Source of the DNA: Xanthobacteraceae bacterium | GTDB taxonomy: Bacteria; Pseudomonadota; Alphaproteobacteria; Rhizobiales; Xanthobacteraceae | DNA: 64,000 bases | Assembly (NCBI GenBank): GCA_022844485.1 | Contig: JALHLQ010000012.1 | Location: 43,752 to 107,751 of the forward strand | Direction: 5' to 3' | Shown: positions 25,509-32,382 of the stretch, piece after piece | How positions within the stretch are numbered: position 1 is the stretch's first letter | How the letters are laid out: the number at the start of each line of letters is the position of its first letter | Made by a program: the position numbers and the translations under genes | The notes under the pieces: generated by a model | Told to the model about the DNA's origin: nothing | Database searches by the model: none | What the model saw: the letters and a program-made list of their open reading frames with translations, nothing else

Positions 25509-25759
25509 GCGGCGAGGCCGACCGGCATTGGCATCTCGACAAGCGCGTGCCGATTGCGCTGATCGTGACCATCGTGATTCAGACCGGCGGCATGGCGTGG
25601 TGGGCGTCGAATCTTTCGACGCGGGTCGATCTGCTGGAAAAGCAACACACCTCGATCACGCCCAATGTGGAGCGCATCGTCCGGCTGGAAACCCAGATCG
25701 AAGCGATCCGCGACGGCATCGCCGAGCTGAAGCTTCTGATGCGGGGGAGGGGGCCGTAG
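25505..25759 (+). CDS. Membrane-anchored coiled-coil phage protein
   Basis: 84 residues from ATG 25505, overlapping the lipoprotein stop by 4 bp. The RHWHLDKRVPIALIVTIVIQ segment leads into one transmembrane helix, then a heptad-rich helix (LSTRVDLLEKQHT; VERIVRLETQIEAIRDGIAE). Resembles XhlA-like or i-spanin-like lysis proteins common at the end of rhizobial prophage lysis modules. It may be the true partner of the Rz1-like lipoprotein, because its coiled coil is longer than that of the 25148 product. It is the last phage-type gene of the unit. Confidence 0.6.
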   Translation: MSGEADRHWHLDKRVPIALIVTIVIQTGGMAWWASNLSTRVDLLEKQHTSITPNVERIVRLETQIEAIRDGIAELKLLMRGRGP

Positions 25760-25809
25760 GTGCGAGGCTTGCCGATCCCGCGCGCAGCTCGGCCCCCGGA
25801 GCGCCGCGT

Positions 25810-26727
25810 TCACCCCTCGCGCCTGGCCTCCTCCAGCACCCAGTCGACGAATTTCTCGACCAGCGGGCGGCGTGCGGCGGCGGCCGACTGAATTAGAAAA
25901 TAGGCGCGCGGATTGTCGAGGCTCTTACGGAACGGGACCGCGAGCGTGCCCTTGCGGATGTACTCGTTGATCAGCGGCGTCATCCCAAGCGCGACGCCTT
26001 GGCCGCCGACGGCCGCCTGGATCATCTGGTCATATTGGCTGAAGTGCATCGCCGGCGGCGCAATATCGCCCGCGCCGAATGAGGTGAGCCAGGAGCTCCA
26101 GTCCATGAACGGCGCGTGCGCGCCGTAGAAATCGAAGTGCAACAGCACGTGATGCTTGAGGTCGTGCGGCTCGCGCAGCGGACGTTTCTTGTCCTTCAAC
26201 AGCGCCGGGCTGCACACCGGATAGGCGTCGGATCCGAACAGGCGCCGAGCGTGCTCCGGCGCGGCCTGCGGCGTGCAGAAACGGATGGCGACATCGATGA
26301 GATTGCGTTCGAGATTCATCATCTCGTTCGAGGCGGCGATGCGCACATCGATCTCCGGATGTGCTTGGCGGAAACGCTGCAGGCGCGGTATGAGCCAGAG
26401 CGAGGCGAAGCCGATGCTCGTCGTCACCGCAAGCGGCCGCGACTTGCCGCTCGACTTGAGGCGCTCGGTTGCTTCCTGCAACCGCTCCAGCGTCTCGACC
26501 GCGATGCGATAGAAGGCTTGGCCTTCCTCGGTGAGCACGAGCGCGCGCGGGCGCCGTTCGAACAGCGCAAAGCCGAGACTGTCCTCGAGCGCCTTGATCT
26601 GGCGGCTCACCGCCGACTGCGTGACGAACAGTTCCTCCGCCGCCTTGGTAAAGCTCAGGTTGCGGGCGGCGGCCTCGAAACCCTGGATGAAATCGAGCGC
26701 GGGCAGGCGATAGCGCTTTTCATGCAT
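25810..26727 (-). CDS. LysR-family (GcvA-like) transcriptional regulator
   Basis: 305 residues. The N-terminal winged helix-turn-helix is clear: LDFIQGFEAAARNLSFTKAA then EELFVTQSAVSRQIKALEDS (residues about 11-50). A linker helix and a two-lobed effector domain follow (SIGFASLWLIPRLQRFRQAH; QAAVGGQGVALGMTPLINEY). The PALDFIQGFEAAARNLSFTKAAEELFVT-type start and length are typical of GcvA-like members. It is transcribed away from the DUF2917 gene at 26845, a usual LysR arrangement, so that gene is a candidate target. The co-inducer is unknown. Confidence 0.85.
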   Translation of the reverse strand: MHEKRYRLPALDFIQGFEAAARNLSFTKAAEELFVTQSAVSRQIKALEDSLGFALFERRPRALVLTEEGQAFYRIAVETLERLQEATERLKSSGKSRPLAVTTSIGFASLWLIPRLQRFRQAHPEIDVRIAASNEMMNLERNLIDVAIRFCTPQAAPEHARRLFGSDAYPVCSPALLKDKKRPLREPHDLKHHVLLHFDFYGAHAPFMDWSSWLTSFGAGDIAPPAMHFSQYDQMIQAAVGGQGVALGMTPLINEYIRKGTLAVPFRKSLDNPRAYFLIQSAAAARRPLVEKFVDWVLEEARREG

Positions 26728-26844
26728 TCCGTAAACTCATGTATCAGGTGAGAAAGGATCGTTTGTCACTCCCGGTTGACGGGAGCATACGTGATCTCAC
26801 GGCCAAAGGCACCATGCGTTTGGCGCATCGACATAAGGACCGTC

Positions 26845-27141
26845 ATGCTTCACGAGACCCCCGACAATCTCCTGCATGTGAAATCCCGCAACCCTGTCCC
26901 GATCCAAAACGGAAAAGGGATCACGGTGAAGAGCCTCGAGGGCACGGTGTGGGTGACGCTGGAGAATGATACGCGCGACATCGTGCTCGGGCCCGGCGAG
27001 ACCTTCACCATCGACCGGCAAGGGCTCACGCTGGTCGCAGCGCTCGGCGACGCCACAGTCTCGTTCTGCGCCCCGCCGGCGAGCAGGATGCGATTTTCGC
27101 GCGACCGTGCCGGCGACGCCATTCTCCCCGTTGCTGCCTGA
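26845..27141 (+). CDS. DUF2917 domain protein
   Basis: 98 residues from ATG 26845 (acataaggaccgtc precedes); the frame extends to 26776 but the internal start fits the family. The small beta-barrel core is LHVKSRNPVPIQNGKGITVK, SLEGTVWVTLENDTRDIVLG and PGETFTIDRQGLTLVAALGD. DUF2917 proteins are often divergent from LysR genes, as here, and their function is unknown. The GNAT gene starts 19 bp after the stop, so the two are probably cotranscribed. Confidence 0.75.
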   Translation: MLHETPDNLLHVKSRNPVPIQNGKGITVKSLEGTVWVTLENDTRDIVLGPGETFTIDRQGLTLVAALGDATVSFCAPPASRMRFSRDRAGDAILPVAA

Positions 27142-27160
27142 CGCCCGCTGCGGTGAAGCC

Positions 27161-27748
27161 ATGAGCTACACGATCGAGCATTATCCGGTGCACCTGATCG
27201 ACGTCGTCCGTCTGCGCGGCGGAGAGCGGGTCACCGTGCGCCCGATCCTGCCGCAGGATGCGGCGGTGACGCAGGCTTTCGTGCGCGAGCTGTCGGCGAC
27301 GTCGCGGCACAGCCGCTTCATGCGGATGCTGCGCGAGCTGCCGTCCGGCCTGCTCGCGCGCTTCACGCAAGTCGATTACCGCAACCACCTGGCGCTGATC
27401 GCCGAAATGTTCGTCGACGGCCGCGAGGTGGTAGTCGGCGAAGCGCGCTACGCCATCGCGGACGACGGCGAGAGTGCCGAGGTCGCGGTCGCGATCGCCG
27501 ACGCCTGGCAAGGGCGGGGACTCGGTTCGCTCCTCATCCGCCGGATCGCCTGCAGCGCGATCGCCGCCGGCGTAACGCGGCTCACCGGCGACGTTCTGGC
27601 GTCCAACCACGCGATGTTGCAGCTGGCGCGGCGGGCGGGATTCGAGGTGACCCTGAATCCGGATCACCCCGAGCTGATGCGGATCCTTAAGTGCCTTTCG
27701 GTGCAGGAGAAAGGCGGCCCGTGCGCGGAGATGGGCTTCGCTGCCTAG
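27161..27748 (+). CDS. GNAT-family N-acetyltransferase
   Basis: 195 residues from ATG 27161. The core is VRLRGGERVTVRPILPQDAA, VGEARYAIADDGESAEVAVA, the acetyl-CoA loop region DAWQGRGLGSLLIRRIACSA and the closing ASNHAMLQLARRAGFEV. It resembles the acetyltransferase module of Pat-type protein acetyltransferases but lacks the ligase domains. Its stop codon TAG is the first in-frame triplet of the palindromic repeat at 27745, so the element's insertion may have reset the C-terminus. The substrate is unknown. Confidence 0.8.
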   Translation: MSYTIEHYPVHLIDVVRLRGGERVTVRPILPQDAAVTQAFVRELSATSRHSRFMRMLRELPSGLLARFTQVDYRNHLALIAEMFVDGREVVVGEARYAIADDGESAEVAVAIADAWQGRGLGSLLIRRIACSAIAAGVTRLTGDVLASNHAMLQLARRAGFEVTLNPDHPELMRILKCLSVQEKGGPCAEMGFAA

Positions 27749-27834
27749 CGTCCCGATTCCGAAGTTCGCATCATTGGGCGGCACCCTCGTTTGCGAACTT
27801 CGGATTTCGAAGGACACCAGCAACTCATTGATCG
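27745..27834. repeat. Palindromic (MITE-like) repeat, copy 1
   Basis: A long inverted repeat: cccgattccgaagttcgca pairs with tgcgaacttcggatttcgaa around a cattgggcggcaccctcgtt centre. The same element is at 63883-63972 and the match continues into agcaact(t)attgatc. It provides the GNAT stop codon. Confidence 0.85.
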
Positions 27835-28101
27835 ACTTCGTGCGAATGATATTTGCGCCGATCTGACGGCGATCACATCCGCACAGTCTCATTGTCGCCG
27901 GGACGCGTCGCCTGTCCGGCGCAAGGTTTGCGACCATCTTCACAGCGGTCACAAGGCTACTGTTTCCGTCCCGCCCGCACCTCAACGTAACCTTTGGGAG
28001 CGGGTTCCGGACGCGAGCGGGTTCCGTTTTCCGCTTTGAATAAGCTCGCACTGAATTTTATCTGAATGGACGTTCACGCCGCGGCGCGCGGCAAGGTGAG
28101 C
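27835..28101. other. Intergenic stretch with an orphan EcfG-type site
   Basis: No convincing gene. An exact reverse-strand EcfG-type site (27984-28008) points away from the DUF1236 gene toward the palindromic repeat. There is no clear terminator or open frame of known type downstream of it; an unidentified transcript is possible. Confidence 0.4.
27984..28008 (-). promoter_or_regulatory. EcfG-type promoter, orphan
   Basis: Reverse-strand GGAAC-N16-CGTT, exact. A transcript would start near 27977 and run toward the repeat at 27834. No gene is recognised on that strand. Confidence 0.5.
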
Positions 28102-28126
28102 GGAACCATCCGCACCGGCTGCCGTT
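28102..28126 (+). promoter_or_regulatory. EcfG-type promoter of first DUF1236 gene
   Basis: GGAAC (28102-28106), 16-bp spacer, CGTT (28123-28126); exact. It lies 62 bp before the start codon. Confidence 0.75.
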
Positions 28127-28188
28127 GCTCCACACCCGAGTTTTGCAGTTGACGCTCGGGATTGTGAAACCTTGAGCGGAGTCATCTC

Positions 28189-28953
28189 ATGCGTAATTTG
28201 CTTTTATCGACGACCGCGGCGCTTGCCCTGCTTGCAGGCGGCGTTGCTGCGGACGCGAACATCACAGGTAAGGACGGCGTTCAACTTGCTCAGGCCGGCG
28301 GCGGTGGTGCCGGCGGAGCGGGCGGTGGCGGAGACCGCCAGATGAACCAGGGCGGTTCGATGGGCGGCGGCTCGATGGGCACCACCGGTCAGGGTTCGCC
28401 TGGTTCGAGCGGCATGGCGCCAGGCTCGCGCAAGGACGAATCGACCTCGCGCACCGGCGATGCGCCGGGCTCGCGCAAGGACGAGGCTCCCGGCCAGCAG
28501 CGTTCTCAGCAGAAGGAACAAAAAGGCACCACCGGCCAAGGCCAGCAGGGACAACGCGATCAGAAGGACCAGCCGCGTTCCGGCCAGATGCAGAAGGACC
28601 AGAAGGACCAAAAAGGGACTACCGGTCAGAGCCAGCGCGACAACATGAAGGACCAGCAAGGCCAGGGCACGACCGGTCAGGCTGGCGGGGCCGCAGGCGT
28701 GCAGCTGTCGCAGCAGCAGCGCACGCAAGTGGTGCAAAAGTTCAAGAGCACCAACCTCCGGCGCGTGGACAACGTGAACTTCTCGATCTCCGTCGGGACG
28801 GTCGTTCCGCAGACAGTGACGTTCTACGAGATTCCCTCGGAGATCATCGAGATCGTCCCCGCGTGGCGCCGCTACCGCTACATCGTCGTCAGCGAGCAGA
28901 TCCTGATCATCGATCCGGACACGCGCCGTATCGTGGCGGTCCTCGAAGTCTGA
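28189..28953 (+). CDS. Exported DUF1236 protein with low-complexity linker
   Basis: 254 residues. Signal peptide LLLSTTAALALLAGGVAADA, then about 140 residues of Gly/Gln/Lys/Ser low complexity with repeated GTTGQ, QKDQKDQ and APGSRKDE blocks, and a C-terminal DUF1236 domain (VDNVNFSISVGTVVPQTVTF; YEIPSEIIEIVPAWRRYRYI; VVSEQILIIDPDTRRIVAVL). DUF1236 proteins are abundant, envelope-located and of unknown role in Rhizobiales. The preceding EcfG-type promoter and following terminator make it a single-gene GSR unit. Confidence 0.85.
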   Translation: MRNLLLSTTAALALLAGGVAADANITGKDGVQLAQAGGGGAGGAGGGGDRQMNQGGSMGGGSMGTTGQGSPGSSGMAPGSRKDESTSRTGDAPGSRKDEAPGQQRSQQKEQKGTTGQGQQGQRDQKDQPRSGQMQKDQKDQKGTTGQSQRDNMKDQQGQGTTGQAGGAAGVQLSQQQRTQVVQKFKSTNLRRVDNVNFSISVGTVVPQTVTFYEIPSEIIEIVPAWRRYRYIVVSEQILIIDPDTRRIVAVLEV

Positions 28954-28978
28954 CGCGAGTTCCGCACATTTTGAGGGA

Positions 28979-29009
28979 AGACCGCCGGCATCCGCCGGCG
29001 GTCTTTTTT
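28979..29009 (+). terminator. Rho-independent terminator
   Basis: agaccgccgg/ccggcggtct stem with a 6-nt loop and six T residues, 25 bp after the DUF1236 stop. Confidence 0.9.
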
Positions 29010-29046
29010 CTTTTTCTGGCCGGGCGGTTTGTTGTGCTCATGCTCA

Positions 29047-29071
29047 GGAACTAGCGCTGCCGCGGCGCGTT
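29047..29071 (+). promoter_or_regulatory. EcfG-type promoter of second DUF1236 gene
   Basis: GGAAC (29047-29051), 16-bp spacer, CGTT (29068-29071); exact. It lies 81 bp before the start codon. Confidence 0.75.
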
Positions 29072-29152
29072 TAATCATCATCCAGTACACGAGGGACCTG
29101 GGCAACGGCGCGCTGCATTGCTGCGCGCGTGGACCTGTGATCGGAGTGAACC

Positions 29153-30454
29153 ATGAAACAATTTCTTCTGACAACGACCGCGGCTGTTGCCCTGATCGCC
29201 GGCGGGATCGGCGTGAACGCACAGACTACCGACGCGAAGAAAGAGCAGCCCTCGGCATCGCAACCCACGAAGGGCGGCACGGACGTTCAGAACAAGCAGA
29301 CCGCGCAGGAGAAGCGCGGCAAGGAAGGTTCGGCGTCGGATGTTCAGCAGAAACAGGGCGCGCCTTCCTCGGATCGTGCGTCGAAGTCAGGCAGTTCGGA
29401 ACATCAGAAGGGCGCCGCCGACAAGCAGGAGCCGCGCGGACAGGCCGGCCAGCAGGAGCGCAAGAAGGATACAACGGGTCAGGCCGCGGGCGACGAGCAG
29501 AAGTCCAAAGCCGGCAATGCCACGAAAGACCGGTCGACGGATGAACCGAAGGCCAAGTCCGGGCAGGCGTCCGGCGAGCGGGTAAAGGGCGACGCGACCA
29601 AGGCTCAATCGGATCAGCAGAAAGCGAAGCAAACGTCGGGCCAGCCGCAGAAGGATCAGCAGAAGTCCGCGACCGGGGCCGGCGAGACCAAGTCGAGCAC
29701 CGAGACAAGATCCGGTCCGAGCGGAACCACGGCAACCGAGACCAAGCAAGGGACCGGCTCGACCTCAACCGATTCGAACCAGGGCACGACAAGATCGCAG
29801 CCCACGACGGGCTCGACGACGACGACCGATACGAAGCAGCAGCAGCAGGGTGGCGCGGGGTCGCAAACCCCAACGGGCCCCGCCGCGAGTGGATCAAGCA
29901 CGACCGGCTCCGCGTCGCTGTCGCAGGAGCAGCGCACGCGCGTGATCCAGCAGATCACGACGACGAATGTCGAGCCGGTGCGGGACGTGAGCTTCTCGGT
30001 GTCGGTCGGCACCACCGTGCCTGAAAGGGTGCGCTATTACGATCTGCCGCCGACGGTGGTCGAGGTGGTCCCGCAATATCGCAACCATAAGTACATCGTC
30101 GTGCGCGACGAGATCGTCATCATCGAGCCGTCCTCACGCCGGATCGTGGCGACGCTCCCGCGGAGCGACGGACGCTCCACAACCGGCGTCGGGGTGTCAC
30201 GCATCAAGATCAGTGAGCAGGACCGGCATGTCATCCGCGAGATCGTCCTGAAAGAGGAGCGCGTGCGGCCAATCGAGCGGCAGATCGCCATCGAAGTCGG
30301 CGGCAACGTTCCGGAGACGGTCGAGCTCCACAGCTTTCCGGCGATCGTGGTGGAGAAGGTGCCGCAGGTGAAAACCTACAGCTTCTTCGTTCGACAGGAC
30401 GACATCGTCATCGTCGATCCGAAAGAGAAACGGGTGGTCGAGGTTATCGAGTAA
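29153..30454 (+). CDS. Exported protein with two DUF1236 domains
   Basis: 433 residues. Signal peptide FLLTTTAAVALIAGGIGVNA, then about 220 residues of Lys/Gln/Ser/Thr/Gly low complexity, followed by two tandem DUF1236 domains: VRDVSFSVSVGTTVPERVRY ... IVIIEPSSRRIVATLPR, and RQIAIEVGGNVPETVELHSF ... DIVIVDPKEKRVVEVIE. The linker KISEQDRHVIREIVLKEERV separates them. It is a larger paralogue of the preceding gene. The charged linker may span or bind the cell wall; this is inference. It has its own EcfG-type promoter and terminator. Confidence 0.85.
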   Translation: MKQFLLTTTAAVALIAGGIGVNAQTTDAKKEQPSASQPTKGGTDVQNKQTAQEKRGKEGSASDVQQKQGAPSSDRASKSGSSEHQKGAADKQEPRGQAGQQERKKDTTGQAAGDEQKSKAGNATKDRSTDEPKAKSGQASGERVKGDATKAQSDQQKAKQTSGQPQKDQQKSATGAGETKSSTETRSGPSGTTATETKQGTGSTSTDSNQGTTRSQPTTGSTTTTDTKQQQQGGAGSQTPTGPAASGSSTTGSASLSQEQRTRVIQQITTTNVEPVRDVSFSVSVGTTVPERVRYYDLPPTVVEVVPQYRNHKYIVVRDEIVIIEPSSRRIVATLPRSDGRSTTGVGVSRIKISEQDRHVIREIVLKEERVRPIERQIAIEVGGNVPETVELHSFPAIVVEKVPQVKTYSFFVRQDDIVIVDPKEKRVVEVIE

Positions 30455-30475
30455 CCGCGTACTCGGCCCTCGGGG

Positions 30476-30509
30476 AGACCGCCCGCGCTGCCGCGGGCGG
30501 TCTTTCTTT
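30476..30509 (+). terminator. Rho-independent terminator
   Basis: Perfect 12-bp stem agaccgcccgcg/cgcgggcggtct with a 4-nt loop, followed by ttcttt, 21 bp after the stop. Confidence 0.9.
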
Positions 30510-30556
30510 ATTGGGGACCATCGCTCGGCCGTCTTGGAGCCGCCCAAGGGCCCCGG

Positions 30557-30581
30557 GGAACCTGGAGAAGCCCGGCCCGTT
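30557..30581 (+). promoter_or_regulatory. EcfG-type promoter of hypothetical gene
   Basis: GGAAC (30557-30561), 16-bp spacer, CGTT (30578-30581); exact. It lies inside the longest version of the next frame, so the true start is downstream. Confidence 0.7.
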
Positions 30582-30638
30582 GAACATACGAGTTGGTTCA
30601 AACGCGAGATCATCGCGGTGGCAGTTTCGAGTACGACG

Positions 30639-31115
30639 ATGTTGAGCGGCGATCGTGACAAGCCTTTTGCGCAGGCGCTGCGCATTCTCATGCGGGGATT
30701 CCCGGGCTTTGGCGCACTTGAATTCGAACGCGCGAGAGCCGAGCTCAGCCCGCCGGTCTCGCCGGATCTCGCGCAGGCGATCGTCTCGGACACGGTGCTG
30801 GTGCTCTCGCAGCTCGGCCCGGCTGTGATCGCGGGCAGCCTCCATTCAGTGGATACGGAAACGGTTCTTCTCGAGGCGCTGCGCGCGATTCAACACGGAA
30901 AGCTCGAGGAGGCGGCAGGGATCGTTCGCCGCATGGGCACGGCCAATCCCTCCCAAATGCTCTCGCTCCGGGTCTTGGCCAAGCGGCTGACCGTCGCGGG
31001 CATCATCATGCGCTCAGCAAGCCGGCTGAACCTTCAGGTCATCCAAGGCGGCGGCCGCGGTCGCGTCGCGCGGGGGCGTGCGCCCGAGCCGTTGCGGCTC
31101 GTCTCCTCGCGGTAA
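30639..31115 (+). CDS. Hypothetical cytoplasmic protein
   Basis: 158 residues from ATG 30639. The frame opens at 30534, but an exact EcfG-type promoter at 30557-30581 would start the transcript near 30588, so a start at 30639 (or GTG 30618) is more likely. The protein is helical (KPFAQALRILMRGFPGFGAL; SPDLAQAIVSDTVLVLSQLG; TVLLEALRAIQHGKLEEAAG) with a basic C-terminal tail RVARGRAPEPLRLVSSR. No membrane segment or known domain. It is probably a stress-regulated protein of unknown function. Confidence 0.55.
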   Translation: MLSGDRDKPFAQALRILMRGFPGFGALEFERARAELSPPVSPDLAQAIVSDTVLVLSQLGPAVIAGSLHSVDTETVLLEALRAIQHGKLEEAAGIVRRMGTANPSQMLSLRVLAKRLTVAGIIMRSASRLNLQVIQGGGRGRVARGRAPEPLRLVSSR

Positions 31116-31309
31116 TCCAAGCATAAGTCCGAGTGAAAGGTCTCATGGCGGTCACGGCGCGGACACCGGGCCGATCCGCGAAGTTTGCGGATGATGGGTG
31201 CCGTCCCCGCTGCCCCGGGTGACCTCGGTTGAGAAAGTACGAATGGCAGCAAAGGCTTCTCGACTTATCCACAACTGAAAAAATATTGAAGACGACCGGA
31301 ATCGAAAGC

Positions 31310-31335
31310 GGAACTTGCAGGCGGGGGCTGGCGTT
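31310..31335 (+). promoter_or_regulatory. EcfG-type promoter of candidate small RNA
   Basis: GGAAC (31310-31314), 17-bp spacer, CGTT (31332-31335); exact. No gene lies downstream on this strand before the terminator at 31392-31422. Confidence 0.65.
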
Positions 31336-31341
31336 GATCAA

Positions 31342-31422
31342 GCGGACCGATCCGACGCCCCCTCGACATCTCCCCCTTCGGGTCGGTTTGGGAGGCGGCT
31401 CTTTAGCCGCCTCTCTTGTTTT
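31342..31422 (+). ncRNA. Candidate GSR-controlled small RNA with C-rich loop
   Basis: About 80 nt from the predicted start seven bases after the EcfG-type -10 element to the end of a T-rich run. First hairpin: ccgatccga (31347-31355) pairs with tcgggtcgg (31378-31386), nine pairs including one G-U; the 22-nt loop holds two C-tracts (gccccct and tccccct). Then a 9-bp perfect terminator stem (31392-31400 with 31405-31413) and tcttgtttt. A C-rich exposed loop followed by an intrinsic terminator is the layout of anti-Shine-Dalgarno sRNAs such as Caulobacter GsrN, which is also GSR-controlled. It ends 7 bp from the egtD stop on the opposite strand. No experimental support. Confidence 0.5.
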
Positions 31423-31428
31423 GGGGGG

Positions 31429-32382
31429 TCAGGCGCGGCGGAGGCCCTGCACGCAGAAGCGATGGGCCGCGTCGGTCCAGGCCTGGAGCGGGCGCCAGCC
31501 TGCGTCGCGCGCAAGTTCCTCGAACGACGACACCGTGTATTTGTAGCTGTTCTCGGTGTGAATCGTCTCGCCTGAGGAAAAGGCGAAGCGGCGGCTGCCG
31601 ATATGGACGTGCTGTCTCCGCCGGCTGACGAGGTGCATTTCGATTCGCGATTCCAGCGGATTGAAAATGGCGCGGTGCGTGAACTGATCGAGGTCGAAGT
31701 CCGCGCCGAGCTCGCGATTGATCCGCCGCAGCAGATTGAGATTGAACGCGGCGGTGACGCCCGCCGCGTCGTCATAGGCGCGCTCAAGCACGGCCGTGTC
31801 CTTGAGAAGATCGACGCCGACGAAGAGAAGCGCGTCGCGCCCGAGCGTTGTTGCGAATTTTGCCAGCAGCGAGACAGCCTCGTCCGGCCGGTAGTTGCCG
31901 ATGGTCGAGCCGAGAAACAGCGCGGCGGACTGTCTGCTGCGAATGACCTCCGGAAGAGCGATGCGCGAGGCGAAGTCGGCGACCACAGGGAGGGTCACGA
32001 CGCGCGGGAGATCGCGCGCCAGCGCCAGCGCTTCCTCCGCGATGAATTCCGCGGAAATGTCGCAGGGCGCATAGGTATCGATCCAAGGGGCGGCGTTCAG
32101 AAAGATGCGCGCCTTGGCGCTGTTGCCGCTTCCGAATTCGACGAGCACGGTGCGGCCGCGGCACAGCATGGCGATCTCCGGAGCGAAGCCCCGCAGGATA
32201 TCGAGCTCGGTGCGGGTCACATAATATTCCGGCGTCTGCGTGATCTGTTCGAACAATCGCGAGCCATGCTCGTCATAGAAGTATTTTGGCGGAATCGATT
32301 TTTGCACGCGAGCGAGGCCCGTGAGCACGTCGTCGAGAAAGGCGCTCGGGCGCGTGCGAAGCAATGAGGACGCGGGCGTCAT
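31429..32382 (-). CDS. egtD: L-histidine N-alpha-methyltransferase (ergothioneine biosynthesis)
   Basis: 317 residues from ATG 32382; the start overlaps the egtB stop by 4 bp. EgtD trimethylates histidine to hercynine with three SAM. Family features: FLDDVLTGLARVQKSIPPKY and FYDEHGSRLFEQITQTPEYY near the N-terminus, SAM motif LVEFGSGNSAKARIFLNA, then FLGSTIGNYRPDEAVSLL and the histidine-binding region RRINRELGADFDLDQFTH; the end ENSYKYTVSSFEELARDAGW is typical. Length matches the family (about 320). Order egtB-egtD is the usual two-gene operon. No EcfG site precedes the operon. Confidence 0.9.
   Translation of the reverse strand: MTPASSLLRTRPSAFLDDVLTGLARVQKSIPPKYFYDEHGSRLFEQITQTPEYYVTRTELDILRGFAPEIAMLCRGRTVLVEFGSGNSAKARIFLNAAPWIDTYAPCDISAEFIAEEALALARDLPRVVTLPVVADFASRIALPEVIRSRQSAALFLGSTIGNYRPDEAVSLLAKFATTLGRDALLFVGVDLLKDTAVLERAYDDAAGVTAAFNLNLLRRINRELGADFDLDQFTHRAIFNPLESRIEMHLVSRRRQHVHIGSRRFAFSSGETIHTENSYKYTVSSFEELARDAGWRPLQAWTDAAHRFCVQGLRRA

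Noticed and set aside
31315..31575. 86-codon frame over the first sRNA candidate
   Set aside because: It starts with TTG inside the promoter spacer and crosses the terminator and the egtD 3' end.
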